Source of the DNA: Bacillus mesophilus
GTDB taxonomy: Bacteria > Bacillota > Bacilli > Bacillales > SA4
NCBI RefSeq assembly: GCF_011008845.1
Contig: NZ_JAAIWM010000012.1
Span: 1-62,730 of the forward strand
Direction of reading: 5' to 3'
Length of the DNA: 62,730 bases
Shown: piece after piece, positions 7,743 through 19,485 of the stretch
Layout: every line of letters begins with the position of its first letter
Position numbering within the stretch: position 1 is the first letter of the stretch
Translations under genes and position numbers: made by a program
Notes under the pieces: model-generated
Databases searched by the model: none
Told to the model about the DNA's origin: nothing
The model's input: only the letters and a program-made list of their open reading frames with translations

Positions 7743-7770
7743 AAATAATCATTATAAATAATGATTATCA
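7743..7770. promoter_or_regulatory. Two overlapping PerR/Fur-type operators upstream of zosA
   Basis: AAATAATCATTATAA (7743-7757) and AAATAATGATTATCA (7756-7770) each match the Fur-family 7-1-7 pattern. The first is closest to PerR TTATAATNATTATAA, the second to Fur TGATAATNATTATCA. They lie about 100 bases before the ATPase start and would overlap the -35 of a promoter with a -10 near 7725-7733. Which regulator binds is inferred. Confidence 0.7.
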
Positions 7771-7861
7771 TTCTTAATCATTTAGATAGAATCTTTATAA
7801 TTTCATTTCTAAGAGGATTAAAATTTCAGCAGAGCGATCATGCAAACATTAGGAGAAAACT

Positions 7862-7897
7862 AAAAAAAGACTCCCGACCCGTAATGGGTCGAGAGCC
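7862..7897 (-). terminator. Terminator of rplM-rpsI
   Basis: Minus-strand stem GGCTCTCGACCC / GGGTCGGGAGTC with a 5-base loop, followed by a run of seven T. It lies 16 bases after the rpsI stop and separates the ribosomal operon from zosA. Confidence 0.92.
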
Positions 7898-7912
7898 TTT
7901 GATAAGATAGAA

Positions 7913-8305
7913 TTAACGCTTTGAGAACTGAGGTGCACGACGAGCGCCTTTAAGACCGTATTTCTTACGTTCTTTCATACGTGCGTCACGAGTTAAGAAT
8001 CCAGCGCGCTTTAAAGTAGCACGGAATTCAGGATCAGCTTGTAGTAAAGCACGAGAGATACCATGACGGATTGCTCCTGCTTGACCAGTATAGCCTCCAC
8101 CTTTAACACTTACAAGAACATCATAGCTTCCAAGTGTTTCAGTCGCTACTAGAGGTTGCTTAACAACTTCTCTTAGAGCTGGTAGTGGTAAATAGTCTTC
8201 AAATTCACGATCATTGATTAAAACACGTCCGTTACCAGGAACTAAACGTACACGAGCTACGGAGCTCTTACGACGTCCTGTACCGTAATATTGTACCTGA
8301 GCCAA
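7913..8305 (-). CDS. rpsI: Ribosomal protein S9
   Basis: A 130-aa protein of full family length with the typical N-terminal [14 protein letters not shown] and the basic C-terminal tail ending in FSKR, which reaches the P-site tRNA in the small subunit. It is 18 bases downstream of rplM, its usual partner, and followed by a strong terminator, so the two form a closed operon driven by the promoter and leader before rplM. Confidence 0.98.
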   Translation of the reverse strand: MAQVQYYGTGRRKSSVARVRLVPGNGRVLINDREFEDYLPLPALREVVKQPLVATETLGSYDVLVSVKGGGYTGQAGAIRHGISRALLQADPEFRATLKRAGFLTRDARMKERKKYGLKGARRAPQFSKR

Positions 8306-8323
8306 TATAATACCCTCCTTAGA

Positions 8324-8761
8324 TTATCCGCGAAGTTCGTAAACTTCTGGTTTTTGTGCTTGGTGATTATGCTCGCTTCCAACAACAACATGAAGCTTTT
8401 TACCCATTTGACGTCCTAGTGGACCTTTTGGAAGCATACCTTTAATTGCAAGTTCTAACATTTGAACTGGATAGTTAGTACGCATTTCTAAAGCTGTTCT
8501 AACTTTTAATCCACCTGGGTGTTGGCTATGACGGTAGTAAAGCTTGTCTGTTAGCTTCTTACCAGTTAATTCAATTTTCTCAGCATTGATGATGATTACA
8601 TGATCACCAGTGTCAATATGTGGTGTATAAGTTGGCTTATGCTTTCCACGTAGTAAAGATGCTACTTCTGTAGATAGACGTCCAAGAGTCTTACCTTCAG
8701 CATCTACTACGTACCATTTACGTTCAACTTCACTTGGCTTTGCCATATAAGTAGTACGCAT
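8324..8761 (-). CDS. rplM: Ribosomal protein L13
   Basis: A 145-aa L13 with the KTLGRLST and [10 protein letters not shown] blocks of the family. It is an early-assembling large-subunit protein. The ATG follows TGGAGGG. Upstream are a clear vegetative promoter and an RNA structure of the L13-leader type, so feedback control of rplM-rpsI is likely. truA ends about 160 bases upstream in transcription order. Confidence 0.98.
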   Translation of the reverse strand: MRTTYMAKPSEVERKWYVVDAEGKTLGRLSTEVASLLRGKHKPTYTPHIDTGDHVIIINAEKIELTGKKLTDKLYYRHSQHPGGLKVRTALEMRTNYPVQMLELAIKGMLPKGPLGRQMGKKLHVVVGSEHNHQAQKPEVYELRG

Positions 8762-8808
8762 ATTTTTCCCTCCAATTACTAATCGTTTAATATTAATAGA
8801 TTTTTAAA

Positions 8809-8865
8809 GCTATTTTTATTTCATCAAATAAGTTCCGGGGCTTATTTGTGGGTTTTAAAAATAGT
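8809..8865 (-). ncRNA. L13-type leader RNA
   Basis: Minus-strand outer stem CTATTTTTA / TAAAAATAG encloses an inner hairpin AAATAAG-CCCCGGAA-CTTATTT. It begins just after the predicted start of the rplM transcript. Position and two-stem shape fit the L13 leader described in Firmicutes; I could not test it against the covariance model. Confidence 0.6.
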
Positions 8866-8875
8866 ACCATATGCA

Positions 8876-8904
8876 ATAATATATCCTTAAGAATAGAATG
8901 TCAA
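8876..8904 (-). promoter_or_regulatory. Vegetative promoter of rplM-rpsI
   Basis: Minus-strand TTGACA (8899-8904), 17-base spacer, TATTAT (8876-8881). The predicted start point coincides with the beginning of the leader stem. Confidence 0.85.
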
Positions 8905-8922
8905 GAAAATGTTACACCAGGA

Positions 8923-9666
8923 TTAGTTGTCATAATGGACTTTCCAGAGATATAATCCATTTCCTGGAGCAGTTTTACCTGCTTTTGTACGATCCTGCTG
9001 CTCTAATATAGTAACAATTTCCTCTGGTTTTCGGTAGCCTTGTCCTACCTCTAACAGAGTCCCAACCATAATTCTCACCATATTATATAAAAAACCATTT
9101 CCTATAAAACGGAAGGTCAGTAAGTCATCGTTTTCACTAAACTCAATTTCGTAGATTGTACGAATCTTATCTTCCACTTCCGTTTTTGCTGAACAAAAGG
9201 AGGTAAAATCATGGGTACCGACTAGGTACTTGATGGCTTCTTTTATCGCAATATAGTCTAGCTGATAGGGGTAATGAAAATGGTAATGTCTCATGAAGAC
9301 ATCACGGTCTTTACTCAAGCTAACTTTATAACGATATTCCTTTGTTTTAACATTGAATCTAGCATGAAAGTCAGAAGAAACTCGCTGGACCTGTATTACC
9401 GAAATTTCTTCAGGTAATAATGAGTTAAGTGCTATTTTCCACTTATTAATTGGTATATTCAACGGTGTATCAAAGTGAATACTTTGACCAACTGCATGGA
9501 CCGAGGCATCTGTTCTGCCAGAGGCAAATACTTTCACGTCTAAACCTTTGTGCATTTTTTTTAACACATTTTCAATTTCTGCCTGAACAGTCCGTTGATT
9601 TGGTTGAATCTGATAACCTGAAAAGGCAGAGCCATCATAAGAAATAATACAATTTAATCTTTGCAT
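8923..9666 (-). CDS. truA: tRNA pseudouridine(38-40) synthase TruA
   Basis: A 247-aa pseudouridine synthase with catalytic D53 in GRTDASVHA. TruA converts U38-40 in the tRNA anticodon arm. It starts four bases after ecfT stops, so it is in the same transcript as the ECF genes, the arrangement seen in B. subtilis. It ends just before the rplM promoter with no obvious terminator. Confidence 0.97.
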   Translation of the reverse strand: MQRLNCIISYDGSAFSGYQIQPNQRTVQAEIENVLKKMHKGLDVKVFASGRTDASVHAVGQSIHFDTPLNIPINKWKIALNSLLPEEISVIQVQRVSSDFHARFNVKTKEYRYKVSLSKDRDVFMRHYHFHYPYQLDYIAIKEAIKYLVGTHDFTSFCSAKTEVEDKIRTIYEIEFSENDDLLTFRFIGNGFLYNMVRIMVGTLLEVGQGYRKPEEIVTILEQQDRTKAGKTAPGNGLYLWKVHYDN

Positions 9667-9670
9667 ATAA

Positions 9671-10477
9671 TCACCATGACCGAATTAGTAATAAACAAAT
9701 TGTGATTAGCAATACACTAGATAGAATCAGAGTATCTGCTAACCTCCACTTTAATTCACGAAGTTTAGTTCTACCTTCTCCACCACGATATCCCCTTGCC
9801 TCCATAGCATTTGCAAGCTCCTCTGCCCGCCTAAATGAATTAATAAATAAAGGGACTAATAAAGGGATGACTGCCTTTATTCGCTCCTTCATGGGTCCGC
9901 TAGAGAACTCTACTCCTCTAGCAGCTTGTGCCTTCATGATTTTCTCTGTTTCCTGCATTAAGGTTGGAATAAACCGCAAAGAAATAGACATCATTAAGGC
10001 TAACTCATGAACAGGAAGCTTAAACCGTTTAAAAGGGTGTAGCAAGCTTTCCATGCCATCCGTCACCTCTATAGGAGTCGTTGTTAATGTTAAGAGGGAC
10101 GTCATGACAATGAGTAAGAAAAATCGTATCGATATAAAAATACCTTGGCGTAAGCCCTCTTCATAGATGGAAATCCATCCCCATTCAAATAGAAGTGCCC
10201 CTTCCTTCGTCATAAAGATGTGAAGAGAAAAGGTGAAGAGAATAATCCATATAACTGGCTTTAATCCTTTTAAAACAAAAGCAATCGGAACCTTTGTTAA
10301 TTGATTAATAATAATTGTATATATAACCAATAAGACATAGCTTTCTACATTGTTTGCTAGAAATATAACAAGCACAAAAATAAAAATGAGTAAAAGCTTC
10401 GACCTGGGATCCATACGATGGAAGATAGAGTTAGTTGGAACGTACTTTCCAATGATAATACTGTCCATCATACTCAT
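9671..10477 (-). CDS. ecfT: ECF transporter transmembrane subunit EcfT
   Basis: A 268-aa membrane protein with about five to six membrane segments. Two coupling motifs, AQAARG and AMEARG, mark the helices that dock on the EcfA ATPases. The general module energises interchangeable vitamin-binding S components. Its ATG overlaps the stop of ecfA2 (ATGA), indicating translational coupling; the ribosome site AAGGGAG lies inside ecfA2. Confidence 0.95.
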   Translation of the reverse strand: MSMMDSIIIGKYVPTNSIFHRMDPRSKLLLIFIFVLVIFLANNVESYVLLVIYTIIINQLTKVPIAFVLKGLKPVIWIILFTFSLHIFMTKEGALLFEWGWISIYEEGLRQGIFISIRFFLLIVMTSLLTLTTTPIEVTDGMESLLHPFKRFKLPVHELALMMSISLRFIPTLMQETEKIMKAQAARGVEFSSGPMKERIKAVIPLLVPLFINSFRRAEELANAMEARGYRGGEGRTKLRELKWRLADTLILSSVLLITICLLLIRSW

Positions 10478-11343
10478 GTAATGATCTCCCTTGTTAAGAA
10501 CTGATGTAACGACTCTACCAGTTCATCAATTGTTAAAAAGCTTCCCTCTACCTTTTGTCCTGTTACCTTCTCTAACTCTTCAATGAGTCTATATGTGTTG
10601 GGGATATCTAATCCTATTTGTGAGAGCTTCTCTTTTTGAGAAAATATACTATTAGGGGTTCCACGCATCAGCAACTTCCCATGTTCCATCACGATGATTT
10701 CATCTGAGTATGCTGCAGCATCCTCCATATTATGGGTAATCATAATGGTCGTTAAATTTTTCTGACGATGTAACGATGAAAATAACTCCATCATTTCCTT
10801 CCTACCTCTTGGATCTAGCCCAGCTGTAGGTTCGTCTAAAACTAAAACATCTGGGTTCATTGCTAGAACACCAGCAATGGCTACACGCCTCATTTGACCA
10901 CCACTTAGATCAAAAGGGGATCGCTGAAGGAAGCTTTCATTTAATCCAACAATCTCTAAGGTATCCCTAGCCCTCTTTTTCGCCAATTCCTCTGTGACTC
11001 CAAAGTTCATCGGCCCAAAACAAATATCCTTCTCAACCGTCTCTTCAAATAATTGATTTTCTGGAAATTGAAACACCATTCCTACAGTTTTTCGTAACGA
11101 TTTTAGTTCCTTTTCCTTCTTTTTCGAAGTGATGGTATAAGGACCAACTGATACTGTACCACTAGTCGGCTTTAACAGCCCATTAAGGTGCTGAATTAAT
11201 GTTGACTTACCAGAACCAGTATGACCAATAATCGTAATAAATGAACCTGTTTTTATATCTAAGGATATATCTTCTAAAGCGATTCTCTCAAAAGGAGTAT
11301 TTGACTGATAGTAATGAGTTAAATTACGAATGGCTATGTCCAT
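10474..11343 (-). CDS. ecfA2: ECF transporter ATPase EcfA2
   Basis: A 289-aa ABC ATPase: Walker [10 protein letters not shown] (40-48), LSGGQ (146-150), Walker B with LVLDEPT (E171) and a switch His in ITHN. It has the C-terminal extension typical of EcfA proteins and would pair with EcfA1 below EcfT. It overlaps ecfA1 by ten bases at its start and ecfT by four at its end, so the three are tightly coupled. Confidence 0.95.
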   Translation of the reverse strand: MDIAIRNLTHYYQSNTPFERIALEDISLDIKTGSFITIIGHTGSGKSTLIQHLNGLLKPTSGTVSVGPYTITSKKKEKELKSLRKTVGMVFQFPENQLFEETVEKDICFGPMNFGVTEELAKKRARDTLEIVGLNESFLQRSPFDLSGGQMRRVAIAGVLAMNPDVLVLDEPTAGLDPRGRKEMMELFSSLHRQKNLTTIMITHNMEDAAAYSDEIIVMEHGKLLMRGTPNSIFSQKEKLSQIGLDIPNTYRLIEELEKVTGQKVEGSFLTIDELVESLHQFLTREIIT

Positions 11344-12161
11344 AACTCTTTAATCAACCCTTCTACTGTAAATGGAACCTCTTTCATGTCAATGCCCTTT
11401 TCCTTCAGCTTCTGACCAACCTTTACAGGAAACGGAACATCAAGACCAATCTCTTCTAATTCGCGGTCCCGTTTAAATATATCGCTTGGTGCACCCTCTG
11501 CAAAAATAGATCCCTCGTTAAAGATGATCATCCTGTCAGCACGAGAAGCCTCTTCAAGATCATGAGTGATGGATATAACAGTAATTTCCTGTTCATTTCT
11601 TAAAGAATTAATAGTACGAATCACTTCACTTCTACCTTTTGGATCAAGCATTGATGTAGCCTCATCAAGAAGGATAATGGAAGGTCTAATTGCAAGGACA
11701 CTAGCAATGGCTACACGCTGTTTTTGTCCACCAGATAGATGGTGCGGTTCTTGATCGAGAAAATCAGCCATATTAACAAGTGAAATGGAATCTTCAATAC
11801 GGTGAACCATTTCTTCACGAGGTATCCCTCTGTTTTCTAAACCAAAAGCCACATCATCTTTCACCGTAGTTCCCACAAACTGATTATCTGGATTTTGAAA
11901 GACCATACCAATATGTTCTCGAAAGTCCCAGATAGTTTCTTCCGTAAGAGGGGTTTGATCATTTAATATAATGCTACCACTAGTCGGAAGCATTAAGCCA
12001 ATCAGTAATTTAGCTAACGTCGACTTACCAGAGCCATTATGACCCACTATAGCAAGCCATTCTCCTCGGTACACAGACAAACTAACATCAGTTAAGGCAG
12101 CTGCCTCTTGATTTGGATACTGAAAAGACACTTGTTCTAACTTAAGGATTCTCTCCCCCAT
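11334..12161 (-). CDS. ecfA1: ECF transporter ATPase EcfA1
   Basis: A 275-aa ABC ATPase: Walker [10 protein letters not shown] (40-48), Q-loop Q89, LSGGQ (142-146), Walker B LLDEATS (E167) and switch His200. It is the first gene of ecfA1-ecfA2-ecfT-truA. The ATG follows GTAGGAGGGG. No S-component gene is present here, so it most likely acts as a shared energising module. It is preceded by the rplQ terminator and a large hairpin, so it probably has its own promoter, which I could not place. Confidence 0.95.
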   Translation of the reverse strand: MGERILKLEQVSFQYPNQEAAALTDVSLSVYRGEWLAIVGHNGSGKSTLAKLLIGLMLPTSGSIILNDQTPLTEETIWDFREHIGMVFQNPDNQFVGTTVKDDVAFGLENRGIPREEMVHRIEDSISLVNMADFLDQEPHHLSGGQKQRVAIASVLAIRPSIILLDEATSMLDPKGRSEVIRTINSLRNEQEITVISITHDLEEASRADRMIIFNEGSIFAEGAPSDIFKRDRELEEIGLDVPFPVKVGQKLKEKGIDMKEVPFTVEGLIKELWT

Positions 12162-12262
12162 CGTTTCCCCTCCTACCGACTCTTTTTATCTAGGTGTTAA
12201 ACTATGAATATAGATGTTTAAAAGCTTAATTAATGGATTTTATCAATGTATGTATTGCAATA

Positions 12263-12320
12263 GGCTACCTTGAAAGTGAGGAAATCTTTATTCCAAAACA
12301 TACTCGCTTTCCAGGTAGCC
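12263..12320. repeat. Large imperfect inverted repeat between rplQ and ecfA1
   Basis: GGCTACCTTGAAAGTGAG (12263-12280) and CTCGCTTTCCAGGTAGCC (12303-12320) pair over 18 bp with two mismatches around a 22-base loop. There is no T run on either side, so it is not a normal intrinsic terminator. The rest of the 288-base gap holds only the rplQ terminator and AT-rich sequence. Confidence 0.7.
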
Positions 12321-12389
12321 CGAATAGAATGCTCTGTCTACTATATGACTGCTGTAAAAAATGAATATCGTATCTCAACACAGACAAAC

Positions 12390-12430
12390 AAAAAAGGGCA
12401 TAGATCCAGTTTAGAACTGACCCGCCCTTT
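12390..12430 (-). terminator. Terminator of the S10-spc-alpha block (after rplQ)
   Basis: On the minus strand AAAGGGC and GCCCTTTTTT flank an inner CAGTT/AACTG stem, followed by T residues, about 20 bases after the rplQ stop. The stem is interrupted, but the base and T run are clear. Confidence 0.75.
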
Positions 12431-12449
12431 AGTAGTGGTGTTTATAATA

Positions 12450-12812
12450 TTACACTAATTCAATAATCACCATTGGTGCACCGTCTCCACGACGTGGTCC
12501 AAGTTTAAGGATACGTGTATATCCACCTTGACGTTCTGAGTAACGAGGTGCGATGTCACCGAATAGCTTTTGAATAGCATCTTGGTTTGTTTCTTCGTTC
12601 GCTACTTCATGACGGATGTAAGCAGCTGCTTGACGACGTGCATGTAAGTCTCCACGCTTACCTAATGTAATCATCTTCTCAACAACTGATTTCAATTCTT
12701 TAGCTCTCGCTTCAGTTGTCTCAATACGTTCATTGATAATTAGGTCAGTAGCTAGGTCACGAAGTAATGCTTTACGTTGAGCACTTGTGCGTCCTAATTT
12801 CTGATATGCCAT
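12450..12812 (-). CDS. rplQ: Ribosomal protein L17
   Basis: A 120-aa L17 of normal bacilli length, with the N-terminal [18 protein letters not shown] block and C-terminal [10 protein letters not shown]. It is the last gene of the alpha operon, downstream of rpoA after a 120-base gap that can form two small hairpins, and is followed by a terminator. Confidence 0.98.
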   Translation of the reverse strand: MAYQKLGRTSAQRKALLRDLATDLIINERIETTEARAKELKSVVEKMITLGKRGDLHARRQAAAYIRHEVANEETNQDAIQKLFGDIAPRYSERQGGYTRILKLGPRRGDGAPMVIIELV

Positions 12813-12932
12813 CGGAAGTTCCCTCCTTTTGTTGAAATCTCTGTATCTATAGAAGAACGCTAGAAACCTAGCTCTTCAAATATAGGCAATAACTAGTATT
12901 TACTTTCGAAGCTAGAAAAGGCAGATTCCTAA

Positions 12933-13877
12933 TTAGTCATCCTTACGAAGGCCTAGTCCTAATTCCTCAAGTTTATGTTTTACTTCCTCTAGTGACTTTC
13001 GTCCGAGGTTACGAACCTTCATCATATCTTCTTCAGTTTTATGTGCAAGCTCTTGTACGGTATTAATACCAGCACGTTTTAAACAATTATATGAACGAAC
13101 TGATAAATCAAGTTCTTCAATTGTCATTTCAAGCACTTTTTCCTTTTGGTCCTCTTCTTTTTCTACCATGATTTCAGCATTTTGTGCTTCATCAGTCAGA
13201 CCAACGAAGATATTAAGATGTTCGGTTAAAATTTTAGCACCAAGTGCGACTGCCTCTTTTGGACCAATGCTTCCATCTGTCCAAACATCAAGAGTCAATT
13301 TGTCAAAGTTGGAAACTTGACCTACACGTGTGTTCTCAACTTGATACGTAACACGCGAGACTGGTGTGTATATTGAATCAATTGGTATAACACCAATTGG
13401 CTGATCTTCTCTCTTGTTTAAATCAGCAGGTGTATAACCTCTACCACGTCTTGCTGTTAGACGCATACGAAGTGTAGCATCCTTTGCAAGTGTCGCGATA
13501 TGAAGATCAGGATTTAAGATTTCTACATCACTATCATAAGTAATGTCAGCAGCAGTAACTGTTCCATCACCCTGCACATCGATCTCAAGAGTTTTTTCAT
13601 CATCTGAATAGATCTTGAGAGCTAGTTTCTTAAGATTTAAGATAATCGTAGTAACATCCTCTACGACACCTTCAATAGTTGAGAACTCATGCTGAACGCC
13701 ATCAATTTGAATAGCAGATACAGCAGCACCAGGTAGTGAGGATAATAGTATACGACGTAAGGAGTTACCCAAAGTTGTACCATATCCACGCTCAAGTGGT
13801 TCCACGACAAATTTACCATACTTGGCATCATCGCTGATTTCAACCGTTTCGATTTTTGGTTTCTCAATTTCGATCAT
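12933..13877 (-). CDS. rpoA: RNA polymerase alpha subunit
   Basis: A 314-aa alpha subunit. The N-terminal domain (about 1-228) dimerises and assembles beta and beta'. An acidic linker (EKEEDQKEK) leads to the C-terminal domain, which binds UP elements and activators; helix-hairpin-helix residues such as [12 protein letters not shown] are visible. The ATG follows GGAGGAGGG. Besides readthrough from rpsK it has its own sigma-A promoter about 140 bases upstream and a 10-bp hairpin just before the ribosome site. Confidence 0.98.
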   Translation of the reverse strand: MIEIEKPKIETVEISDDAKYGKFVVEPLERGYGTTLGNSLRRILLSSLPGAAVSAIQIDGVQHEFSTIEGVVEDVTTIILNLKKLALKIYSDDEKTLEIDVQGDGTVTAADITYDSDVEILNPDLHIATLAKDATLRMRLTARRGRGYTPADLNKREDQPIGVIPIDSIYTPVSRVTYQVENTRVGQVSNFDKLTLDVWTDGSIGPKEAVALGAKILTEHLNIFVGLTDEAQNAEIMVEKEEDQKEKVLEMTIEELDLSVRSYNCLKRAGINTVQELAHKTEEDMMKVRNLGRKSLEEVKHKLEELGLGLRKDD

Positions 13878-13908
13878 TTATAAACCCTCCTCCAAAACGT
13901 CGAAACCC

Positions 13909-13930
13909 CGGCTAGACTGTAGTCTAACCG
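13909..13930 (-). promoter_or_regulatory. Hairpin in the rpoA leader
   Basis: Minus-strand CGGTTAGACT-AC-AGTCTAGCCG forms a 10-bp stem, pairing fully with one G-U. It ends about 20 bases before the rpoA ribosome site and has no T run. It may influence rpoA translation or RNA stability; no known leader family is recognised. Confidence 0.5.
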
Positions 13931-14013
13931 AAATTCCCCATTAGGCAGTTCCCGTTTTGTGCACAACAACTTGATCAATTGTTTTCTAATGAATCTATCT
14001 ACAAAAATATTGT

Positions 14014-14042
14014 ATCATATCCCATTATAGACAGGGTTTCAA
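14014..14042 (-). promoter_or_regulatory. Internal vegetative promoter of rpoA-rplQ
   Basis: Minus-strand TTGAAA (14037-14042), 17-base spacer, TATGAT (14014-14019), located directly after the rpsK stop. Confidence 0.65.
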
Positions 14043-14059
14043 AATCTATACAGAAAAAA

Positions 14060-14452
<393 letters not shown>

Positions 14453-14469
14453 TCATTTACCCTCCTTTA

Positions 14470-14835
14470 CTATTTCTTTTTATTTGCTACAGTACGACGT
14501 GGACCCTTACGAGTACGTGCGTTATTTTTAGTATTTTGACCACGAACTGGTAAACTACGACGGTGACGTAAACCGCGGAATGAACCAATTTCGATTAGAC
14601 GCTTAATGTTAAGAGAGATTTCACGACGAAGATCTCCTTCTACCTTTAAACGGTCAATAGCTTCACGGATTTTTCCTAATTCATCTTCTGTAAGATCACG
14701 AACACGAGTATCTTCAGAAACACCAGCTTCAGCAAGTACCTGCTGAGCAGTTGTTTTACCGATTCCAAAGATATAAGTTAAGGAAATTACAACACGCTTA
14801 TCACGTGGAACATCAACACCTGCAATACGTGCCAT
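14470..14835 (-). CDS. rpsM: Ribosomal protein S13
   Basis: A 121-aa S13 with the N-terminal [14 protein letters not shown] and the C-terminal basic tail ([16 protein letters not shown]), which contacts P-site tRNA and the L5 bridge. It lies 18 bases after rpmJ with a ribosome site GGAGGTG. Full family length. Confidence 0.98.
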   Translation of the reverse strand: MARIAGVDVPRDKRVVISLTYIFGIGKTTAQQVLAEAGVSEDTRVRDLTEDELGKIREAIDRLKVEGDLRREISLNIKRLIEIGSFRGLRHRRSLPVRGQNTKNNARTRKGPRRTVANKKK

Positions 14836-14853
14836 TAGTGCACCTCCTTCAAA

Positions 14854-14970
<117 letters not shown>

Positions 14971-15007
14971 TTAAACCTCCTTAATAGTACGGAGTGCTGA
15001 GTGTATT

Positions 15008-15226
15008 TTATTTAAAGCGATACGTAATGCGACCACGGGTCAGATCATAAGGGGATAATTCAACTGTTACCTTATCACCTGGTAGGATACGAATAAAATG
15101 CATACGAATTTTTCCTGAAACATGAGCCAGAACAACGTGACCGTTTTCTAACTCTACTTTGAACATTGCATTTGGCAATGTATCAATGATGGTACCTTCT
15201 ACTTCAATTACATCGTCTTTCGCCAT
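15008..15226 (-). CDS. infA: Translation initiation factor IF-1
   Basis: A 72-aa OB-fold protein ([11 protein letters not shown] start, [18 protein letters not shown] near the end). IF-1 occupies the 30S A site during initiation. ATG 15226 gives the exact family length and follows GGGAG. The start overlaps the last 23 bases of the upstream KOW-domain gene, suggesting translational coupling. Confidence 0.97.
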   Translation of the reverse strand: MAKDDVIEVEGTIIDTLPNAMFKVELENGHVVLAHVSGKIRMHFIRILPGDKVTVELSPYDLTRGRITYRFK

Positions 15227-15535
15227 CAATAAGCTCTCCCTTCTCCAAATCAGTAATCTGTTCATTGACAAACTTAGTGACTGCAAAGCGCAGCTTTCCA
15301 TTTGTCACACGACCTGATTCACTTATACTGCTCTGAACTTCCGGAGAAACGTCTTCAAATAATTCAAGATGGTTGATATTCTTCTTTTTAGGTTTATCGT
15401 ATTTTCGCTTATCACCATCAGCGATTAATACAAACCGTTCGTCCAGAATTCGTATTATAATAGCATACTGTCCTGCATCTCTGCCTTGTGTAATAGAGAC
15501 AAACTGACCTATTCGTGGACTAGAATCAGAATCAC

Positions 15536-15539
<4 letters not shown>
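15204..15539 (-). CDS. KOW-domain RNA-binding protein (YbzG-like)
   Basis: A 111-aa protein whose first half is a KOW/L14e-like SH3 domain ([20 protein letters not shown] ... ERFVLIADG). B. subtilis has a similar gene between map and infA. It probably binds RNA or ribosomes, but its role is not established. Its ATG overlaps the map stop (ATGA) and its end overlaps infA by 23 bases, so it is embedded in the spc transcript. Confidence 0.85.
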
Positions 15540-16950
<1,411 letters not shown>

Positions 16951-16999
16951 TTACATTTCCCCCTCAGTCAATATAAGGCAGTGGGAACATATCCCACTC

Positions 17000-18295
17000 C
17001 TACTGCTTTATAAAGCCTTTATAATTCCTTTTCACAAGCTGGCTTTCTAGCCCCTTCATTGTCTCAAGTGCAACACCTACGACAATTAGTAAACTAGTTC
17101 CACCAATTTGCGCTGAAGGTGGTAAATTTGCAAAGTTAATAAAGAATACAGGTAGAACAGATATTACTGCCAAGAATAGTGAGCCTACGAATATAAGACG
17201 ATATAAAATCCTAGTTAAATACTCTTGTGTACTTCTTCCTGGACGAATACCAGGTATATATCCACCTTGCTTTTTCAGATTATCAGACATCTGTTCAGGA
17301 TTTACTTGTACAAATGTGTAGAAATAAGAGAAAGCAATAATTAGTGCAACATAAATGATCATTCCAACAGGTTGTGTATAATCAAATGTCTTAGTAATCC
17401 AAGATGTCACATCATTTGTTCCGAAAAACGATGCAATCGTTGGTGGAGTAATGATAAATGAAACAGCAAAGATTACTGGGATAACACCTGCTGCATTAAC
17501 TTTCAAAGGAATATGCGAAGATTGTCCTCCAACCGGACTGTTCCCAACCAGTTTTTTTGCATACTGGACAGGAATCTTACGAATTGCCTGTTGAATAAAG
17601 ATAACACCTACTATGATCGCTAGTACTGCAATTAACAAGATAACAACTGTTACTATATTAAGGAATAGCTGCTCTCCTGGATTTTCAAACTGTTGTGCAT
17701 AAATCTGGTTTACTGTTGTTGGAATAGCAGCAACAATTCCTGCAAAAATCAATATTGAAATCCCATTTCCTACCCCTTTAGCTGTGATTTGCTCACCAAG
17801 CCACATTAAAAAGGCAGTTCCTGCTGTTAATACAGTTGCTATAAATAGATAGGTTAGCACACTTGGATTCTCAATTAACTGGCCGCCTGCTAGATTATTA
17901 AATCCAATTGACATACCGATTGCTTGAATAAAACCAAGTACAATTGTACCATAGCGGGTAAACTGAGCTAGCTTACGGCGCCCAACTTCTCCTTGCTTTG
18001 ACCATTCAGTAAACTTAGGTACAACATCCATCTGTAGTAGTTGTACAATGATGGATGCTGTAATATAAGGCATGATACCCATAGCAAGGATCGAGAAGTT
18101 TTGTAGAGCCCCTCCACCAAATGTATTTAGAATTCCAAATACATTTAACTCATCCTGAATCTTTAATACTTCTGCTCTAACTCCTGGAACCGGGATAAAC
18201 GTACCGATTCGGAATATGATTAGCATTAGTAATGTGAAAATAATTTTAGAACGAATATCGCTCACGCGCATAAAATTGGAGATTGTCTGGAACAT
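17000..18295 (-). CDS. secY: Protein translocase channel subunit SecY
   Basis: A 431-aa channel protein with ten membrane segments, the plug region near the N-terminus (FGGGALQNFSILAMGIMPYI) and a cytoplasmic loop KQGGYIPGIRPG for SecA and ribosome contact. The stop of rplO and the ATG share a base (TAATG), so translation is coupled. The partner secE lies at about 44.6 kb in the same window. Confidence 0.98.
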   Translation of the reverse strand: MFQTISNFMRVSDIRSKIIFTLLMLIIFRIGTFIPVPGVRAEVLKIQDELNVFGILNTFGGGALQNFSILAMGIMPYITASIIVQLLQMDVVPKFTEWSKQGEVGRRKLAQFTRYGTIVLGFIQAIGMSIGFNNLAGGQLIENPSVLTYLFIATVLTAGTAFLMWLGEQITAKGVGNGISILIFAGIVAAIPTTVNQIYAQQFENPGEQLFLNIVTVVILLIAVLAIIVGVIFIQQAIRKIPVQYAKKLVGNSPVGGQSSHIPLKVNAAGVIPVIFAVSFIITPPTIASFFGTNDVTSWITKTFDYTQPVGMIIYVALIIAFSYFYTFVQVNPEQMSDNLKKQGGYIPGIRPGRSTQEYLTRILYRLIFVGSLFLAVISVLPVFFINFANLPPSAQIGGTSLLIVVGVALETMKGLESQLVKRNYKGFIKQ

Positions 18296-18744
18296 TAAAC
18301 CACCTCAGTTTTACCGCCAGCCGCCTCAATCGCTTCCTGTGCAGAAGAAGAGAATTTATGAGCCTTAACAGTAAGTTTCTTTTCTAGCTTTCCTTTTCCA
18401 AGGATTTTTACGCCAGCAGTATACTTGCTGATTACACCAGTTTCTAATAATAGTTCTGGAGTAACTTCAGTTCCTTCTTCAAATCGATTAAGAGTATCTA
18501 AGTTAACGATCGTAAACTCTTTACGATGGATGTTTGTAAATCCACGCTTTGGTAGACGTTGGAATAATGGTGTTTGACCACCTTCAAATCCTGGACGAAC
18601 TCCTCCACCAGAACGAGCATTTTGTCCTTTATGACCTTTACCGGAAGTCTTACCTTGACCAGTACCGATACCACGTCCTAGACGTTTACGTTCCTTACGA
18701 GACCCCTCAGTTGGTTTTAATTCATGAAGTTTCATTTTGGGCAC
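18295..18744 (-). CDS. rplO: Ribosomal protein L15
   Basis: A 149-aa L15 with a glycine- and arginine-rich N-terminus ([20 protein letters not shown]) that threads into 23S rRNA and a globular C-terminus. It follows rpmD by 26 bases and shares a base with secY. Full length. Confidence 0.98.
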   Translation of the reverse strand: MPKMKLHELKPTEGSRKERKRLGRGIGTGQGKTSGKGHKGQNARSGGGVRPGFEGGQTPLFQRLPKRGFTNIHRKEFTIVNLDTLNRFEEGTEVTPELLLETGVISKYTAGVKILGKGKLEKKLTVKAHKFSSSAQEAIEAAGGKTEVV

Positions 18745-18770
18745 CTCCTTATTATAGCAATTTTATATAA

Positions 18771-18953
18771 TTATTGTTCTTTTACAGTAACAAGGTGAGA
18801 TACTTTGTTAATCATTCCGCGAATCGCAGCATTATCTTCGTGTACCACTGTTTGATGCATTTTATTTAGACCTAGTGTCTTAACAGTAACACGTTGATTC
18901 TCTGGACGACCAATTACACTGCGAGTGAGGGTAATTTCTAATTTGTTTGCCAT
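18771..18953 (-). CDS. rpmD: Ribosomal protein L30
   Basis: A 60-aa L30 ([20 protein letters not shown]) of the short bacterial form. It lies 13 bases after rpsE with its own GGAGGG. It is not essential in all bacteria but is always in this place in bacilli. Confidence 0.97.
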   Translation of the reverse strand: MANKLEITLTRSVIGRPENQRVTVKTLGLNKMHQTVVHEDNAAIRGMINKVSHLVTVKEQ

Positions 18954-18966
18954 GATAATTCCCTCC

Positions 18967-19467
18967 TTATCCTAACAGTTCTTCTACCGTTTTACCACGT
19001 AGCTTTGCAACATCCTCGGCACGCTTAAGGTCTTTTAAACCATTAATAGTAGCACGAACCATATTGATCGGTGTATTTGTACCTAAAGATTTAGATAGAA
19101 TGTCACCAACACCAGCTAATTCTAATACCGCACGAACAGGACCACCAGCGATAACCCCAGTACCCTCAGAAGCAGGCTTCAATAAAATGTTACCAGCTCC
19201 GAATTGTCCGATTACTTGGTGTGGTATTGTAGTACCAACCATTGGTACAGTTACTAAGTTTTTCTTTGCATCTTCGATAGCCTTACGGATAGCATCTGGC
19301 ACCTCTTGCGCTTTACCAGTACCAAATCCAACATGACCATTCTTATCACCTACAACCACAAGAGCAGCAAAGCGGAAACGACGTCCACCTTTAACAACCT
19401 TTGCTACACGGTTTACGGCAACTACACGTTCTTCAAGTTCCAATTTGTTTGGATCAATGCGACGCAT
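18967..19467 (-). CDS. rpsE: Ribosomal protein S5
   Basis: A 166-aa S5: double-stranded-RNA-binding fold followed by the S5 C-terminal domain. The loop [13 protein letters not shown], where spectinomycin-resistance changes occur in other bacteria, looks wild type. With S4 and S12 it affects decoding accuracy. It is 18 bases downstream of rplR. Confidence 0.98.
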   Translation of the reverse strand: MRRIDPNKLELEERVVAVNRVAKVVKGGRRFRFAALVVVGDKNGHVGFGTGKAQEVPDAIRKAIEDAKKNLVTVPMVGTTIPHQVIGQFGAGNILLKPASEGTGVIAGGPVRAVLELAGVGDILSKSLGTNTPINMVRATINGLKDLKRAEDVAKLRGKTVEELLG

Positions 19468-19485
19468 GTATGTCCCTCCTTTATT

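Noticed and set aside
12270..12458. 62-codon plus-strand frame before rplQ
   Set aside because: Covers the large hairpin and the rplQ terminator; no ribosome site.
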